Source: a virus. From it: a stretch of 43,165 nt of DNA. A program made the position numbers and the translations under genes. Within the stretch, counting starts at the first letter, position 1; the number at the start of each line of letters is the position of its first letter. The notes under the pieces were generated by a model. The model had not been told where the DNA came from and ran no database searches. It worked only from the letters and a program-made list of their open reading frames with translations. Location: positions 1 to 43,165 of the IMG/VR virus record IMGVR_UViG_3300043398_000501. The stretch is one strand, 5' to 3'. Positions 24,459 to 32,547 of the stretch are shown here, piece by piece.

Positions 24459-25982
24459 TCAGGTCCCTGGTCTTCCCACCACGACGTCGGAGAAGTCGGT
24501 GACCTCGTTGATCAATGGAGCGATGATGGGATCCACGGTCCTGACGGCCACGGCCAGGTCCTGGATCACCGATCTGTACGACGGATGACCTTGTTTGGTC
24601 GTTCTCAGACCAAGAATGTGGACCAGCTCTCTGATGTTGACGACCCATTTGGCCTTGACCATGGTCGCCATGGGACACGCGTATTGAACGGCGAAGGTGG
24701 GTACGCCGCTGGAGACCCATTTGGTCAGTGTGGCATCAACGCGCCTGATCACCCCGTCCCTGTAGGAGTTCAGGGCTCTCAGTCTCGGATACTTCGCCAG
24801 ACTCATCATGCTCAAAAGCAGCGGGTCAGCACCGTATCCCATGGCCGGATGCAACGTGGAGTCCAGTCCGGTTTTCATGCGATGTCGTTCGAGGTCACGG
24901 TGGATCGCGAACGGCAGCGTCAGGATGAACCCGTAGATGGCGGACTCAGCCGTTCGGTCTGGGACCATGTGATGACCACGCTCATGGATCCATCTGGGGA
25001 TCAACTCCATGATGGAGCTTTCGGTCAACTGTTGGACTGCGTGCCAATTCGGCTGCATCACCACAGAGACGCTGTGACGTCGAAGACGTCGTGTCGTGAA
25101 GTCGTTGGGTTGCTCCATGACCCATTTGGCCGTCTTCTTCAGATGTCTGGGTGTTCTCCTATGAGAATCTGTCAACAGCGTCGGCAGAGCCGAGGACCCG
25201 ACCATTCTCAAATCCTCGGCACATTTGGACACTTCAGCCGACTGCCACTCCGCGCCGGTCTGACGCTTGTCCAGGATCTCTCGCAGTGCCGTAGCGCTGC
25301 AGGTGGCGCCGAATCTCGTTCTCACCCCGGATGGAAGGATGTCCCTGACCATGTCGAGAGCCCGCTTCTCGGTGGCAACCTCCCAGGCCCTGTGCTTCCA
25401 GACGGCGTCGTCGAACGGCTCGACGTCTCTGATGGCCTCCACGGCCATCGGAACCATAGCGGCGTACTCGTCGATGAGTCTGGAGCAGTACGATTCGTAC
25501 TCGTCCTTGTCTACGATCGCCGGCCAGTCCTCCGGAGTGACGAATCCCGCGGATCGGAAATCCACATACCTCGTGGACTGGGCCGTGGCCGCCAGAAGTC
25601 TAGCCGACAGAAAGTCCCTCTCGGCCACCATGGACACCCCTTCGAGGGCCCAATGAACCGTGGCGTGATCCGCCACTGACTTGTGATTATAGCCGACCGT
25701 CACTCTCTCGTGGAAGGATCTGGTCTTTCCGTCGATTCCCTGAGGATCGAACTCAGGCAGAGCGACCTCGCCGTCGACGATCATCTTCGCCAGCGTCGTC
25801 TTGAGCCCGACATTGCTCCTCGAATACATGGCGAACAACATCGCTACGGTCTCTTCCGAGAGACCTCGCACGACCAACGCCTGGCCGTGCTCCACGATGA
25901 ATCCCCTGTTGACCAGCTCCTGTTCCATCTTCGACACCGGATCGACGATCTCGAATTCGACGGTCGGCTCTGCCTCGCTCAT
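24459..25982 (-). CDS. Long two-part ThyX-like (flavin-dependent thymidylate synthase family) protein
   Basis: A 507-residue protein related to long bacterial ThyX homologues, about twice the length of classical ThyX. The first half has GYNHKSVADHATVHWALEGVS (about residues 97-117) and AQSTRYVDF (about 134-142), matching the ThyX helix and substrate-binding end, but the RHR before it reads SAR. The second half has HRDLERHRMKTGLDS (about 361-375), where RHR is present but the spacing to Ser is one shorter than the classical RHRx7S. ThyX makes dTMP from dUMP with folate and FAD; whether this protein does so is uncertain. ATG 25982 has GAGGGAGAG upstream; longer in-frame sequence upstream lies inside the exonuclease gene. 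It follows that gene by 11 bases and would supply nucleotides alongside nrdJ. Confidence 0.75.
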   Translation of the reverse strand: MSEAEPTVEFEIVDPVSKMEQELVNRGFIVEHGQALVVRGLSEETVAMLFAMYSRSNVGLKTTLAKMIVDGEVALPEFDPQGIDGKTRSFHERVTVGYNHKSVADHATVHWALEGVSMVAERDFLSARLLAATAQSTRYVDFRSAGFVTPEDWPAIVDKDEYESYCSRLIDEYAAMVPMAVEAIRDVEPFDDAVWKHRAWEVATEKRALDMVRDILPSGVRTRFGATCSATALREILDKRQTGAEWQSAEVSKCAEDLRMVGSSALPTLLTDSHRRTPRHLKKTAKWVMEQPNDFTTRRLRRHSVSVVMQPNWHAVQQLTESSIMELIPRWIHERGHHMVPDRTAESAIYGFILTLPFAIHRDLERHRMKTGLDSTLHPAMGYGADPLLLSMMSLAKYPRLRALNSYRDGVIRRVDATLTKWVSSGVPTFAVQYACPMATMVKAKWVVNIRELVHILGLRTTKQGHPSYRSVIQDLAVAVRTVDPIIAPLINEVTDFSDVVVGRPGT

Positions 25983-25993
25983 TCGACTCTCCC

Positions 25994-27124
25994 TCAGAAC
26001 TCTACGGAATCGCCGGCCCTGAGTGCCGACGTTCTGGTGGGGTTGGACCTCGCCGACGCATGTCCGGCAAGCCGGTACAGCGACGACATCAGGTCGTGCT
26101 CGTCCTTCAGGCCGATCTCCTCGACCACCGATGGCAGTCTCTCGACATTCGGCTCTGAGAATTCCAGATTGACGATCATGTCGGTGTCTAGTTCGACAAG
26201 ATCCAGACACCGTACTGCCTCGACCATCGCCGCCGTCAGGCAGTCCCGCTCCTCCACATCATAGTCCGACGCCCTGGATGTGCCACGACGCTTCGAGAAT
26301 TCGTCCGCGAACTCTCTGTCACAATCCGGCGTGGGCAGCAGCTTGCGCCCAGCCCTGACGAACGCGTTGCGTACGGCGTCTGGTACGGCTCTCCAGTCCA
26401 CCAGGTCTGGATCAGATCTGGCCAAGTCCATGGCATCTGGTACCGCGTTCACCAGAGCGATGGCCTTCGCCTCTCCGATCCCGGAGAGGCCTCGAATGTT
26501 GTCTCCGCTGTCGCCCATCATGGCCTTCTGATGGAGATAATCGATGCCGTACGGGATTCCCATGATCTGGCACTGGTTGGGCGTCAACACGATACCCTGC
26601 AGCGACCTGCGACACAGATGGATGTCGTCGCTGATCATCTGGATGTAGTCCTTGTCATCGCTGAAGATCAGAGATGGGCCCTCTCCATCTTCTGCGATCT
26701 TGGTGCAGATGGACGCCACAACATCATCAGCCTCTCTACCATCCACCGAAGTCACGGCGGCTCCGATCACATCCAGGAGCTTGTCGATGAGACCCATGGC
26801 CTCTCGGACTTCGATACGGTTGACGATGCTTCCACGACCGTGCTTGTACCACGGATGGAGCCCGCGCCGCCATCTGCGGTTGTCATAGCCGTCCCAGGCG
26901 ACGACGATCCTGCCGCCAACCTCGATCAGCCTGGAGAGACTCGCCAGGGTCGTTGTGAATACGTACACTGTGGCCTTGATCCTCAGCTCTCTGCTCTCGA
27001 GATCCTTGTGGGTCGACCATGCCGTGGTGGCCAACCCTCCTCCGTCGACCACCAGCCACTTGTACGGCTTGTTCGGTCCTTCATTGGACGGCTTGCTGGG
27101 ATCGGGATCGAACATGTCGCTCAT
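25994..27124 (-). CDS. 5'-3' exonuclease of the FEN/T5 nuclease family
   Basis: A 376-residue nuclease resembling the 5' nuclease domain of DNA polymerase I and phage RNase H. Metal-binding acids are visible: VVDGGG (Asp about 27), VAWDGYDNRRW (Asp about 78), EADDVVAS (about 131-137), FSDDKDYIQM (about 155-164) and GDSGDNIRG (about 204-212). The last leads into a helix-hairpin-helix, LSGIGEAKAIALV (about 213-225). It probably removes RNA primers and flaps during replication, with the ligase encoded upstream sealing nicks. ATG 27124 overlaps the upstream stop (ATGA) and has GAGAGGAAG before it. The C-terminal 130 residues are less conserved. Confidence 0.85.
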   Translation of the reverse strand: MSDMFDPDPSKPSNEGPNKPYKWLVVDGGGLATTAWSTHKDLESRELRIKATVYVFTTTLASLSRLIEVGGRIVVAWDGYDNRRWRRGLHPWYKHGRGSIVNRIEVREAMGLIDKLLDVIGAAVTSVDGREADDVVASICTKIAEDGEGPSLIFSDDKDYIQMISDDIHLCRRSLQGIVLTPNQCQIMGIPYGIDYLHQKAMMGDSGDNIRGLSGIGEAKAIALVNAVPDAMDLARSDPDLVDWRAVPDAVRNAFVRAGRKLLPTPDCDREFADEFSKRRGTSRASDYDVEERDCLTAAMVEAVRCLDLVELDTDMIVNLEFSEPNVERLPSVVEEIGLKDEHDLMSSLYRLAGHASARSNPTRTSALRAGDSVEF

Positions 27125-27381
27125 GGCTTCCTCTCGTTGTTGCAGTCGAACGATGATCCCATAGAATATTCGCATACGACCACCGACCCGTTGGATTCAC
27201 ACCTGGAAGTCGCTACGCCGAAAGTCTCGACATGGCACGACGAGACGGTCCACCAGACATAACCCACGGCCCAAACGTATGGCACCACGGTCAACGCCAT
27301 CATGCTCAGAGCGACTCCAACCGACGCCACAGACGCGCTGAACGCGGCCAACTCTTCCTGAGATGGACGGGGGCGCTTCAC
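27121..27381 (-). CDS. Small single-helix membrane protein
   Basis: An 86-residue protein. The GTG start overlaps the upstream stop (GTGA), with GGGAG eight nt before. A proline-rich start is followed by a hydrophobic stretch at about residues 16-46 (SVASVGVALSMMALTVVPYVW and on), which could cross the membrane once or twice. The polar C-terminus carries three cysteines (SSCHVETF, SRCESN, VVCEYS, FDCNN give four), suggesting an oxidised exterior. It lies in an operon between ligase and exonuclease. Its function is unknown. Confidence 0.5.
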   Translation of the reverse strand: MKRPRPSQEELAAFSASVASVGVALSMMALTVVPYVWAVGYVWWTVSSCHVETFGVATSRCESNGSVVVCEYSMGSSFDCNNERKP

Positions 27382-27605
27382 TCCTTCTTCTCCCAGGAGA
27401 TGCAGCGGGATTGACGGGTGATCCTCTCTGCGCAGGTTATCGTGTCTCCAATGGTCAAGCACTCCGTGGATTTGACTGGAATCGTCTCCCATTCGGTGCA
27501 TGTGATGGCCGAATGCATCACGTAGACCACGAATACGAAAACCAGCAAAACACCTGCGACAGCGAAGATCATGAACATCGCGGCGTCATAGCTACCCTTC
27601 ATCAT
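27378..27605 (-). CDS. Small membrane protein with a cysteine-rich outer domain
   Basis: A 75-residue protein, ATG with AGGAGG five nt upstream overlapping the ligase stop. One hydrophobic helix occupies about residues 9-31 (AMFMIFAVAGVLLVFVFVVYVM). The C-terminal half has four cysteines (ITCTEW, TECLTI, ITCAER, SRCISW), evenly spaced, consistent with two disulfides outside the cytoplasm. The next gene encodes a similar membrane/cysteine-rich protein and overlaps by four bases. The two may act together, for example at the cell envelope during infection, but no family is recognised. Confidence 0.5.
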   Translation of the reverse strand: MMKGSYDAAMFMIFAVAGVLLVFVFVVYVMHSAITCTEWETIPVKSTECLTIGDTITCAERITRQSRCISWEKKE

Positions 27606-27614
27606 CTCCGCCTC

Positions 27615-29504
27615 CTAGAACTGGTCATCCTCGGTGTGCTCGACGATCTCAGACTCAAATGCCCCGATCAGCTTCGATACCCAGGATTCAGAAACAACCG
27701 GTATCCCAAGCTCCTTAGCCTTGGACAGCTTGGACGTTGACTCTCCAGGCGCATTACACACGACGTGGGTCACAGATCTCGAAACGGATGACTTCACCAA
27801 TCCACCGGCTGATCGGATCTTGGATTCCATCTCAGTACGTGGGATGGACAGTCCGAGAGTGATGCAGAACGTCATACCGGTGAGCGGACCGATCGTACGT
27901 CGAATATCGACGTGTTCCAGCAGTCCGGTCACGACCTCCCATCTGCTGTCGATAAAATCTCTGATCGCCTGAGCCCTGACCGAACCAACGCCATCGACAT
28001 TCGAGAGTTCTTCCACCGTAGCCGACTCGAGCAACTCGACGTCTGGAAATGCCAACGCCACTGACTCCATCACCGACGTCGCGCATCCCCTCACCCCAAC
28101 GGCGCCAAGGAGCTGACCAAACGTCATCGTGGAATGCGACCACACAGAGTTCACGATCCTCGTTGCGATCTTCTCCCCCATCTCTCCGTTGGTCATGGGT
28201 ATCGACGACAAGATCACAGGATCCAACGAGTACAGATCGGCAGGTTGGACGGCCAATCCCGATTTGACCAAAACGTCGGCTACGACAGGGCCCACTCCGT
28301 CGATCCCAACCGACCTACAGTACTTGACCAGAAGTCCCAAGCTCGTTCCAGAGCACTCGGATGGATCAGCAGAACACAGCAGATGTGCACCTGACCATTC
28401 CAGCTCAGATTCGCACGACGGGCACAGCGCAGGATGAGCGTATGGGGTACTCGATGCTTCCATCACCGATTCGATATGCGGAATGACATCTCCGCGCCTG
28501 GAAATGAGGACCGTCGCGCCAATCCCCAACCCGAAAAGACGGTCCTCCATCAGCTTGAAGTTGTGACCGGTCACCTTCGAGACCGTCACACCACCGAGCA
28601 CCACCGGTTCGATCTCCACCACCGGGCTGACAACGCCCGTTCTCCCCAGGCTATCGATGATCCTGATTACTGTCGTGATAGCGGCTCTGGGCGGCAGTTT
28701 GACCTTGGCCACATGGTCGAAATCGAATTTGCTTCTGACCACGATTCCATCACATTGATACTGCAACGATCCCTGAGAGACGGCCGCGTCCATCCTTTCG
28801 ATCTTCTGCCAGACGTCAGCGTTGTCCACCGCTTGACATGCGGCCGCCGAGAAGTTCGAATCGACCAACCACCTGGTGAGTTCCACCTGATCCGATGACG
28901 GCCTCGGATGTGCGTCAAAGGCCTTGAACGACATCAACGCCATCACTCTACCACGTTGAGACAGATTCAGAGCCCTGACGCACGATACGGCGTTGCGAGG
29001 GGTCTTGTACGGCTCCAACCCGTCATCTGCTCTCATCTCGTTGAGAGCCTGAAGGTTGTTCCAGGAGATCACCAGCTCACCGTACACCGCGAACAGATCC
29101 TTGGAGGCTACAGTTCGAGGTATGGACGGAACGTGACAGGCGTTGAATAGGACGTCCTCTCCCTCATCTCCATTGCCTCTGAGCGCAGCCCTCAAGATCT
29201 CGCCGTTCTCGTATACAACCTCTAGAGACAGACCATCGTATTTCAACGACACCATGACGTCTTCAGGCATGCGGCTCAAGACGTCGCTCTGACTCCTCAA
29301 TTGAAGCGACATGGACCCCATGTGCTTCAGATGTTTGACCTTCTTCCACGCGGAAGGAAGATCGTGAGCCTCCGATAGGTCATGCGCGTACTTCGACTTG
29401 AGGGCATCATACTCGTCGTCGGTGAACTCGGACTCGCCAGTGGAGTAGTAGGAATCTCGAGCCTTCTTCAACCGAGCAACGATCAATTCCAAGGTCAACT
29501 CCAA
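27615..29504 (-). CDS. ligA: NAD-dependent DNA ligase
   Basis: A 629-residue enzyme that seals nicks in DNA using NAD. The domains are in standard LigA order: an N-terminal Ia-like segment with SYYSTGESEFTDDEYDALK (about residues 18-36), the adenylation motif LKYDGLS with Lys about 88, RGNGDEGEDV (about 109-118), VYGELV (about 140-145) and DGIVVR. An OB-fold follows, then a C4 zinc finger (CPSC 361-364, Cys 377, Cys 384), helix-hairpin-helix motifs (GIDGVGPVVADVL, SNVDGVGSVRAQAI) and a C-terminal BRCT domain (about 550-625). The length is close to bacterial LigA (about 670). The start is TTG 29504; TTG 29492 has a better-placed GGAG and fits the predicted transcript start. It opens the minus-strand DNA metabolism operon. 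Confidence 0.93.
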   Translation of the reverse strand: MELTLELIVARLKKARDSYYSTGESEFTDDEYDALKSKYAHDLSEAHDLPSAWKKVKHLKHMGSMSLQLRSQSDVLSRMPEDVMVSLKYDGLSLEVVYENGEILRAALRGNGDEGEDVLFNACHVPSIPRTVASKDLFAVYGELVISWNNLQALNEMRADDGLEPYKTPRNAVSCVRALNLSQRGRVMALMSFKAFDAHPRPSSDQVELTRWLVDSNFSAAACQAVDNADVWQKIERMDAAVSQGSLQYQCDGIVVRSKFDFDHVAKVKLPPRAAITTVIRIIDSLGRTGVVSPVVEIEPVVLGGVTVSKVTGHNFKLMEDRLFGLGIGATVLISRRGDVIPHIESVMEASSTPYAHPALCPSCESELEWSGAHLLCSADPSECSGTSLGLLVKYCRSVGIDGVGPVVADVLVKSGLAVQPADLYSLDPVILSSIPMTNGEMGEKIATRIVNSVWSHSTMTFGQLLGAVGVRGCATSVMESVALAFPDVELLESATVEELSNVDGVGSVRAQAIRDFIDSRWEVVTGLLEHVDIRRTIGPLTGMTFCITLGLSIPRTEMESKIRSAGGLVKSSVSRSVTHVVCNAPGESTSKLSKAKELGIPVVSESWVSKLIGAFESEIVEHTEDDQF

Positions 29505-29516
29505 CCCACACTGTTT

Positions 29517-29525
29517 ATTATCACA
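29517..29525 (-). promoter_or_regulatory. Possible extended -10 promoter before ligA
   Basis: On the minus strand TGT followed by GATAAT (29525-29517) matches an extended -10 element; no good -35 is found 17-18 bases upstream. A transcript start near 29510 would leave only about 6 bases before TTG 29504, but about 18 before TTG 29492, whose GGAG is then well placed. Confidence 0.4.
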
Positions 29526-29570
29526 CCCACAGGCTGTCTGACTGACCGCTTCTTCGTCGCCGCCCGAGCA

Positions 29571-30419
29571 TCATGTCGGGAACGGCAACACAGTCACCTT
29601 GAACGCCTTTGCCGCTATCTCTCCGACTCCGTTGGACGACCAGAAGCCCTCCGCCACGCCCTGGTGTTCTGACGTCACAAGGTAATAGTACACGCCTATG
29701 GATTCTCTGACCACCTGGTCTACGCCGTAGACGACCACTCTGGGTATCGAGGACAATCTGCCGAATATGTTGGGAAGTCTGTACGTGAGCTTGACCACGC
29801 TGGGATCGAACAATTCGCCGTCGTTCCTGAACGTGGCGACCAGCTTCATCTGCTGTCCAACGTACACTGGGCCTCCCACGGTCACGATTATCGACGCGAC
29901 CTCATCTGTTCTGGAGTCTATCCTAATGACCTCTTCGGTCGCCGTTCTGATGTTGACGGCGTTGACCACGAGCACGAACGGTCTGACGGGAGTCTTCCCG
30001 TACAACTCCATCCCGGTCTCGAGGGTCTCAAATACGAAATTGACTGGATCGAAGACCGGAGCGTCGGGTTCGTAGCCCGATACTTCTGTGGCCAGATACG
30101 CGATCCTGGCCAGATCATCCATTCCGGCCGAAACTTCAGTTCCGAGATAAGCGATCCGCGCCCTGTTGACATCCGATGAAGCCGATACTTCGGTGCCATG
30201 ATACGGTATCCACGCCCTGTTTTCTAACGGACCGGACACCTCTGACATGAGGTAGTCGACCCGTGCCCTATTTACATCGGATGTCGCCGAAACGCTGGTA
30301 CCCAGATAGGCGATCTTGGCCTTTCCCGTCGATCCAGACTCCAACAGGAGTACGCCAGAGCCGTCCTCCAGGAGGTACCCGTCCGGAGATCCGGATTCCA
30401 GCAGGTACCTGTCAGCCAT
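29571..30419 (-). CDS. Tail fibre-like protein with short internal repeats
   Basis: A 282-residue protein beginning with leucine-rich motifs common in phage fibre proteins (RYLLESGSPDG, GYLLEDGSG, VLLLESGS). From about residue 34 to 120 there are five repeats of 17-18 residues: IAYLGTSVSATSDVNRA, then variants with YLMSEVSG, YHGTEVSA, YLGTEVSA and YLATEVSG. These alternate strands and turns and could form a fibrous stalk or a beta stack. The C-terminal 160 residues are beta-rich (VYVGQQMKLVATFRNDGEL, VVVYGVDQVV). It is the last of a row of fibre-like genes and may take part in host adsorption. Confidence 0.55.
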   Translation of the reverse strand: MADRYLLESGSPDGYLLEDGSGVLLLESGSTGKAKIAYLGTSVSATSDVNRARVDYLMSEVSGPLENRAWIPYHGTEVSASSDVNRARIAYLGTEVSAGMDDLARIAYLATEVSGYEPDAPVFDPVNFVFETLETGMELYGKTPVRPFVLVVNAVNIRTATEEVIRIDSRTDEVASIIVTVGGPVYVGQQMKLVATFRNDGELFDPSVVKLTYRLPNIFGRLSSIPRVVVYGVDQVVRESIGVYYYLVTSEHQGVAEGFWSSNGVGEIAAKAFKVTVLPFPT

Positions 30420-30422
30420 GGT

Positions 30423-31073
30423 TCAGCTCAGCTTCTTCAATTCGAGAAACGACCCCTGCATGGCTCTGCACACCAGACCAGCGGATTCAGCGGCGAGCTT
30501 GATCTGGAGATCTCCAGATACGGATACCACCATGAACCCCTCGATGGTGCTCATCATGTCCGTGTTGGCCGCGTCTACCGATACAGACCCAGACCCGATG
30601 ACCGCGTTCAAGGTTCTTGTACCTTGGGCCTCATAGGTGTTTCCAGCCGCGTTATTGGCAGTTTGGCTAGCGGCCGCAGTTGCGGCCGTCTGTCCAGTCG
30701 ATGCGAACCTGTGCTCAGGGAGAAACTGGGTCAGAGTGCCGGTAAAGTTGACCGCCACGTCTATGCCGGTGGTGGTCGCCGTGGTCTGATATATCAGGAC
30801 GCACTTGAAGTGGTATCTACCGGTCGGAATTCCGGTGATCGACATCACCGTGGTCAGGCCGGTACCGGTGATGTCGGTCGAATTGGCGGCGAGCACCAGC
30901 CATGTCATGAAATCGCCGTAGGCCACCGTGGCTGCGGCGGTCCTCTTGGTGAGGTAATCCCCCACCTGGGACAGCGTCAGCCGCTTCGATGTACCGGCGT
31001 CGTTGACCCCGAACTCCACCGTCGCCGTCGGAGTGGTGACCTGCGTCAGGCCGCTGATCTTGCTGTCGGCCAT
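30423..31073 (-). CDS. Fibre- or tip-associated structural protein
   Basis: A 216-residue protein whose ATG overlaps the upstream stop (ATGA). The first 40 residues, with KISGLTQVTTPTATVEFGVNDAG and KRLTLSQVGDYL, match the N-terminal pattern seen in many phage tail fibre or head-tip proteins (KIS.L......L..V..G.T.k.tl..l). The rest is rich in threonine, alanine and glycine with a C1q-like or jelly-roll feel (GRYHFKCVLIYQTT, VDVAVNFTG). It is likely a virion surface protein involved in receptor binding. Confidence 0.55.
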   Translation of the reverse strand: MADSKISGLTQVTTPTATVEFGVNDAGTSKRLTLSQVGDYLTKRTAAATVAYGDFMTWLVLAANSTDITGTGLTTVMSITGIPTGRYHFKCVLIYQTTATTTGIDVAVNFTGTLTQFLPEHRFASTGQTAATAAASQTANNAAGNTYEAQGTRTLNAVIGSGSVSVDAANTDMMSTIEGFMVVSVSGDLQIKLAAESAGLVCRAMQGSFLELKKLS

Positions 31074-32092
31074 CAGGTCACCTCATACCCGGACTTGTGA
31101 GCATTCGCCTTCGTCCCTGTCCACGCGACGTTGCCGTCTGGATCCAACAGGAACGTGTCGCCGACCACCGAGTACGCACCGCCTGTGGACAGCGATTGGT
31201 TCGTCCCTGTGGCCACGTTGCCGTTGCTCTCGATCACGCCCTTGCCTTGGGTGATCGACCCTTCTGAGGTGGCCATGAAGAGCGTTCTGATCCCGACGAC
31301 CTCCAATGGGGCGAATGACGGATTGCTCATCGTGAACATATCTCGATCACCGGATCCGACGAGCTCGTTGTAGTCCCCGGTGTTCACCGGGTCCTCATCG
31401 ATGGTCAGCGCGTTGTCGGTCCCTGTGCTGGGGGTTCCGTCTGGTGTGCCGTGTTCGGCCGTTGGCCGGTTGAGCCACACGTAGAGCTGTTTGTTCGGGA
31501 ACGATCCCAAAGTCCCCTGATGGTAATCGTCGAGATAGACGTTGGTGTTGACGCCGTTGTCGAAGAACACGGTGTCGAAATGATCGGTCGTCTGAGCTCT
31601 GCAGTCGACTCCGGCTCCTGTATCCACGAAGGCGCTCGTAGATCCGTTGATGAACACCTGGATGCGTCCACCAGACCCAGCTTCCAACGCCGACACGGCG
31701 ATCTTGACCCAATACCACGTCGCGGCCGATAGGGTCGCGGCCGAGGTCTGAAGCAACACGGCTCCAGCCCCTCTGTACAGGCGGACGAATCCGTCCGTGG
31801 ATATCCTGACTCTGCAGTTGGTGGACAGCGAGATGTCGAAGTCCACGTTCAACTCTGAACCGGTGTCGAATCTGACGGCGAATCCGATGTCCTTGGTTCC
31901 AGGAGTGCCCTTGACCGGTATCCTGACCGAATGCGCCGCTGCGCTCATCAACAGCGACCTGACGCCACCGGCCAGAGATATGGTCTGATGGGCTTGAGCG
32001 CTCGATATGGTCGGCCCGGCCGTGAGAATGATCCCCTCCGCGGCGAGGATAGTCACGTCCGTCTCAAATCCGTTCCAGTACTCCATCGACAC
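31073..32092 (-). CDS. Fibre protein with a concanavalin/LamG-like domain
   Basis: A 339-residue protein. GTG 32092 has GAGGTGA four bases upstream; ATG 32086 is an alternative with wider spacing. Residues about 60-200 show a lectin-like beta sandwich: DIGFAVRFDTGSELNVDFDI, then ATWYWVKIAVSALEAGSGGRIQVFING, then TVFFDNGVNTNVYLDDYH, which is the 'W......v......g...v.v.g......' pattern of LamG folds. Such domains bind sugars on the host surface. The C-terminal part (about 205-339) is a separate domain. It lies in the fibre cluster. Confidence 0.6.
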   Translation of the reverse strand: MSMEYWNGFETDVTILAAEGIILTAGPTISSAQAHQTISLAGGVRSLLMSAAAHSVRIPVKGTPGTKDIGFAVRFDTGSELNVDFDISLSTNCRVRISTDGFVRLYRGAGAVLLQTSAATLSAATWYWVKIAVSALEAGSGGRIQVFINGSTSAFVDTGAGVDCRAQTTDHFDTVFFDNGVNTNVYLDDYHQGTLGSFPNKQLYVWLNRPTAEHGTPDGTPSTGTDNALTIDEDPVNTGDYNELVGSGDRDMFTMSNPSFAPLEVVGIRTLFMATSEGSITQGKGVIESNGNVATGTNQSLSTGGAYSVVGDTFLLDPDGNVAWTGTKANAHKSGYEVT

Positions 32093-32095
32093 TGG

Positions 32096-32497
32096 TCACC
32101 TCAGGTATATCTTGGGGGTGAACTCGATGGAGTCGTTGACCAACGTCAACGGCACCTCCTGTCCAAACGATTCCGCGTACAACAACGTCCCGTCTTCGAC
32201 AGTCACCACGTAATATCCCAGGAGAGACTCAGACGCGCCGGTGCTGGTCCTCGTGAACACCTGCGGCAACCTGTACTCGGAATACGTCTGATCGCCAGTG
32301 ATCCGCGGTGGATGCCAAAGTTCGGATCTCAACGCCTTGAAGATGTACCCAGGAAACGTGGCCTCCACGAAGTCGGAGGCCACGGTCTCCTTGACGATTC
32401 CACCCACGACCTCAGTGTAGAGCTTCAACTCGAGCTCCAACCCGTCGAGGATCCTGGACAGTGCGAGCGTAGCGCCGGAGTGGGGGAACATCAACAA
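32096..32497 (-). CDS. Small virion protein of the fibre cluster
   Basis: A 133-residue protein. TTG 32497 has GAGGTG five bases upstream; ATG 32491 is also in frame. Motifs such as FVEATFPGYIFKALRS, LPQVFTRTSTGASESLLGYYVVT and IEFTPKIYLR recall a family of small phage proteins encoded with tail fibre genes, which read '...A.F.GY.......GYYV........P....nd.i.vtp.i.l'. The fold appears all beta. It probably attaches to or assists fibre assembly. Confidence 0.5.
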   Translation of the reverse strand: MLMFPHSGATLALSRILDGLELELKLYTEVVGGIVKETVASDFVEATFPGYIFKALRSELWHPPRITGDQTYSEYRLPQVFTRTSTGASESLLGYYVVTVEDGTLLYAESFGQEVPLTLVNDSIEFTPKIYLR

Positions 32498-32547
32498 CCG
32501 CGCACCTCACCACGTGGCTAACATATCGAGTTCGGTGTCAGCCGTCC

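Noticed and set aside
24237-25679. A 480-residue open frame on the plus strand across the nrdJ start and ThyX-like gene
   Set aside because: It crosses a probable promoter and two well-supported genes on the other strand and shows low-complexity His/Arg/Gly composition.
25983-26210. N-terminal extension of the ThyX-like protein by 76 residues
   Set aside because: The extension lies within the exonuclease coding sequence, is compositionally unlike the rest, and ATG 25982 has a strong ribosome binding site.
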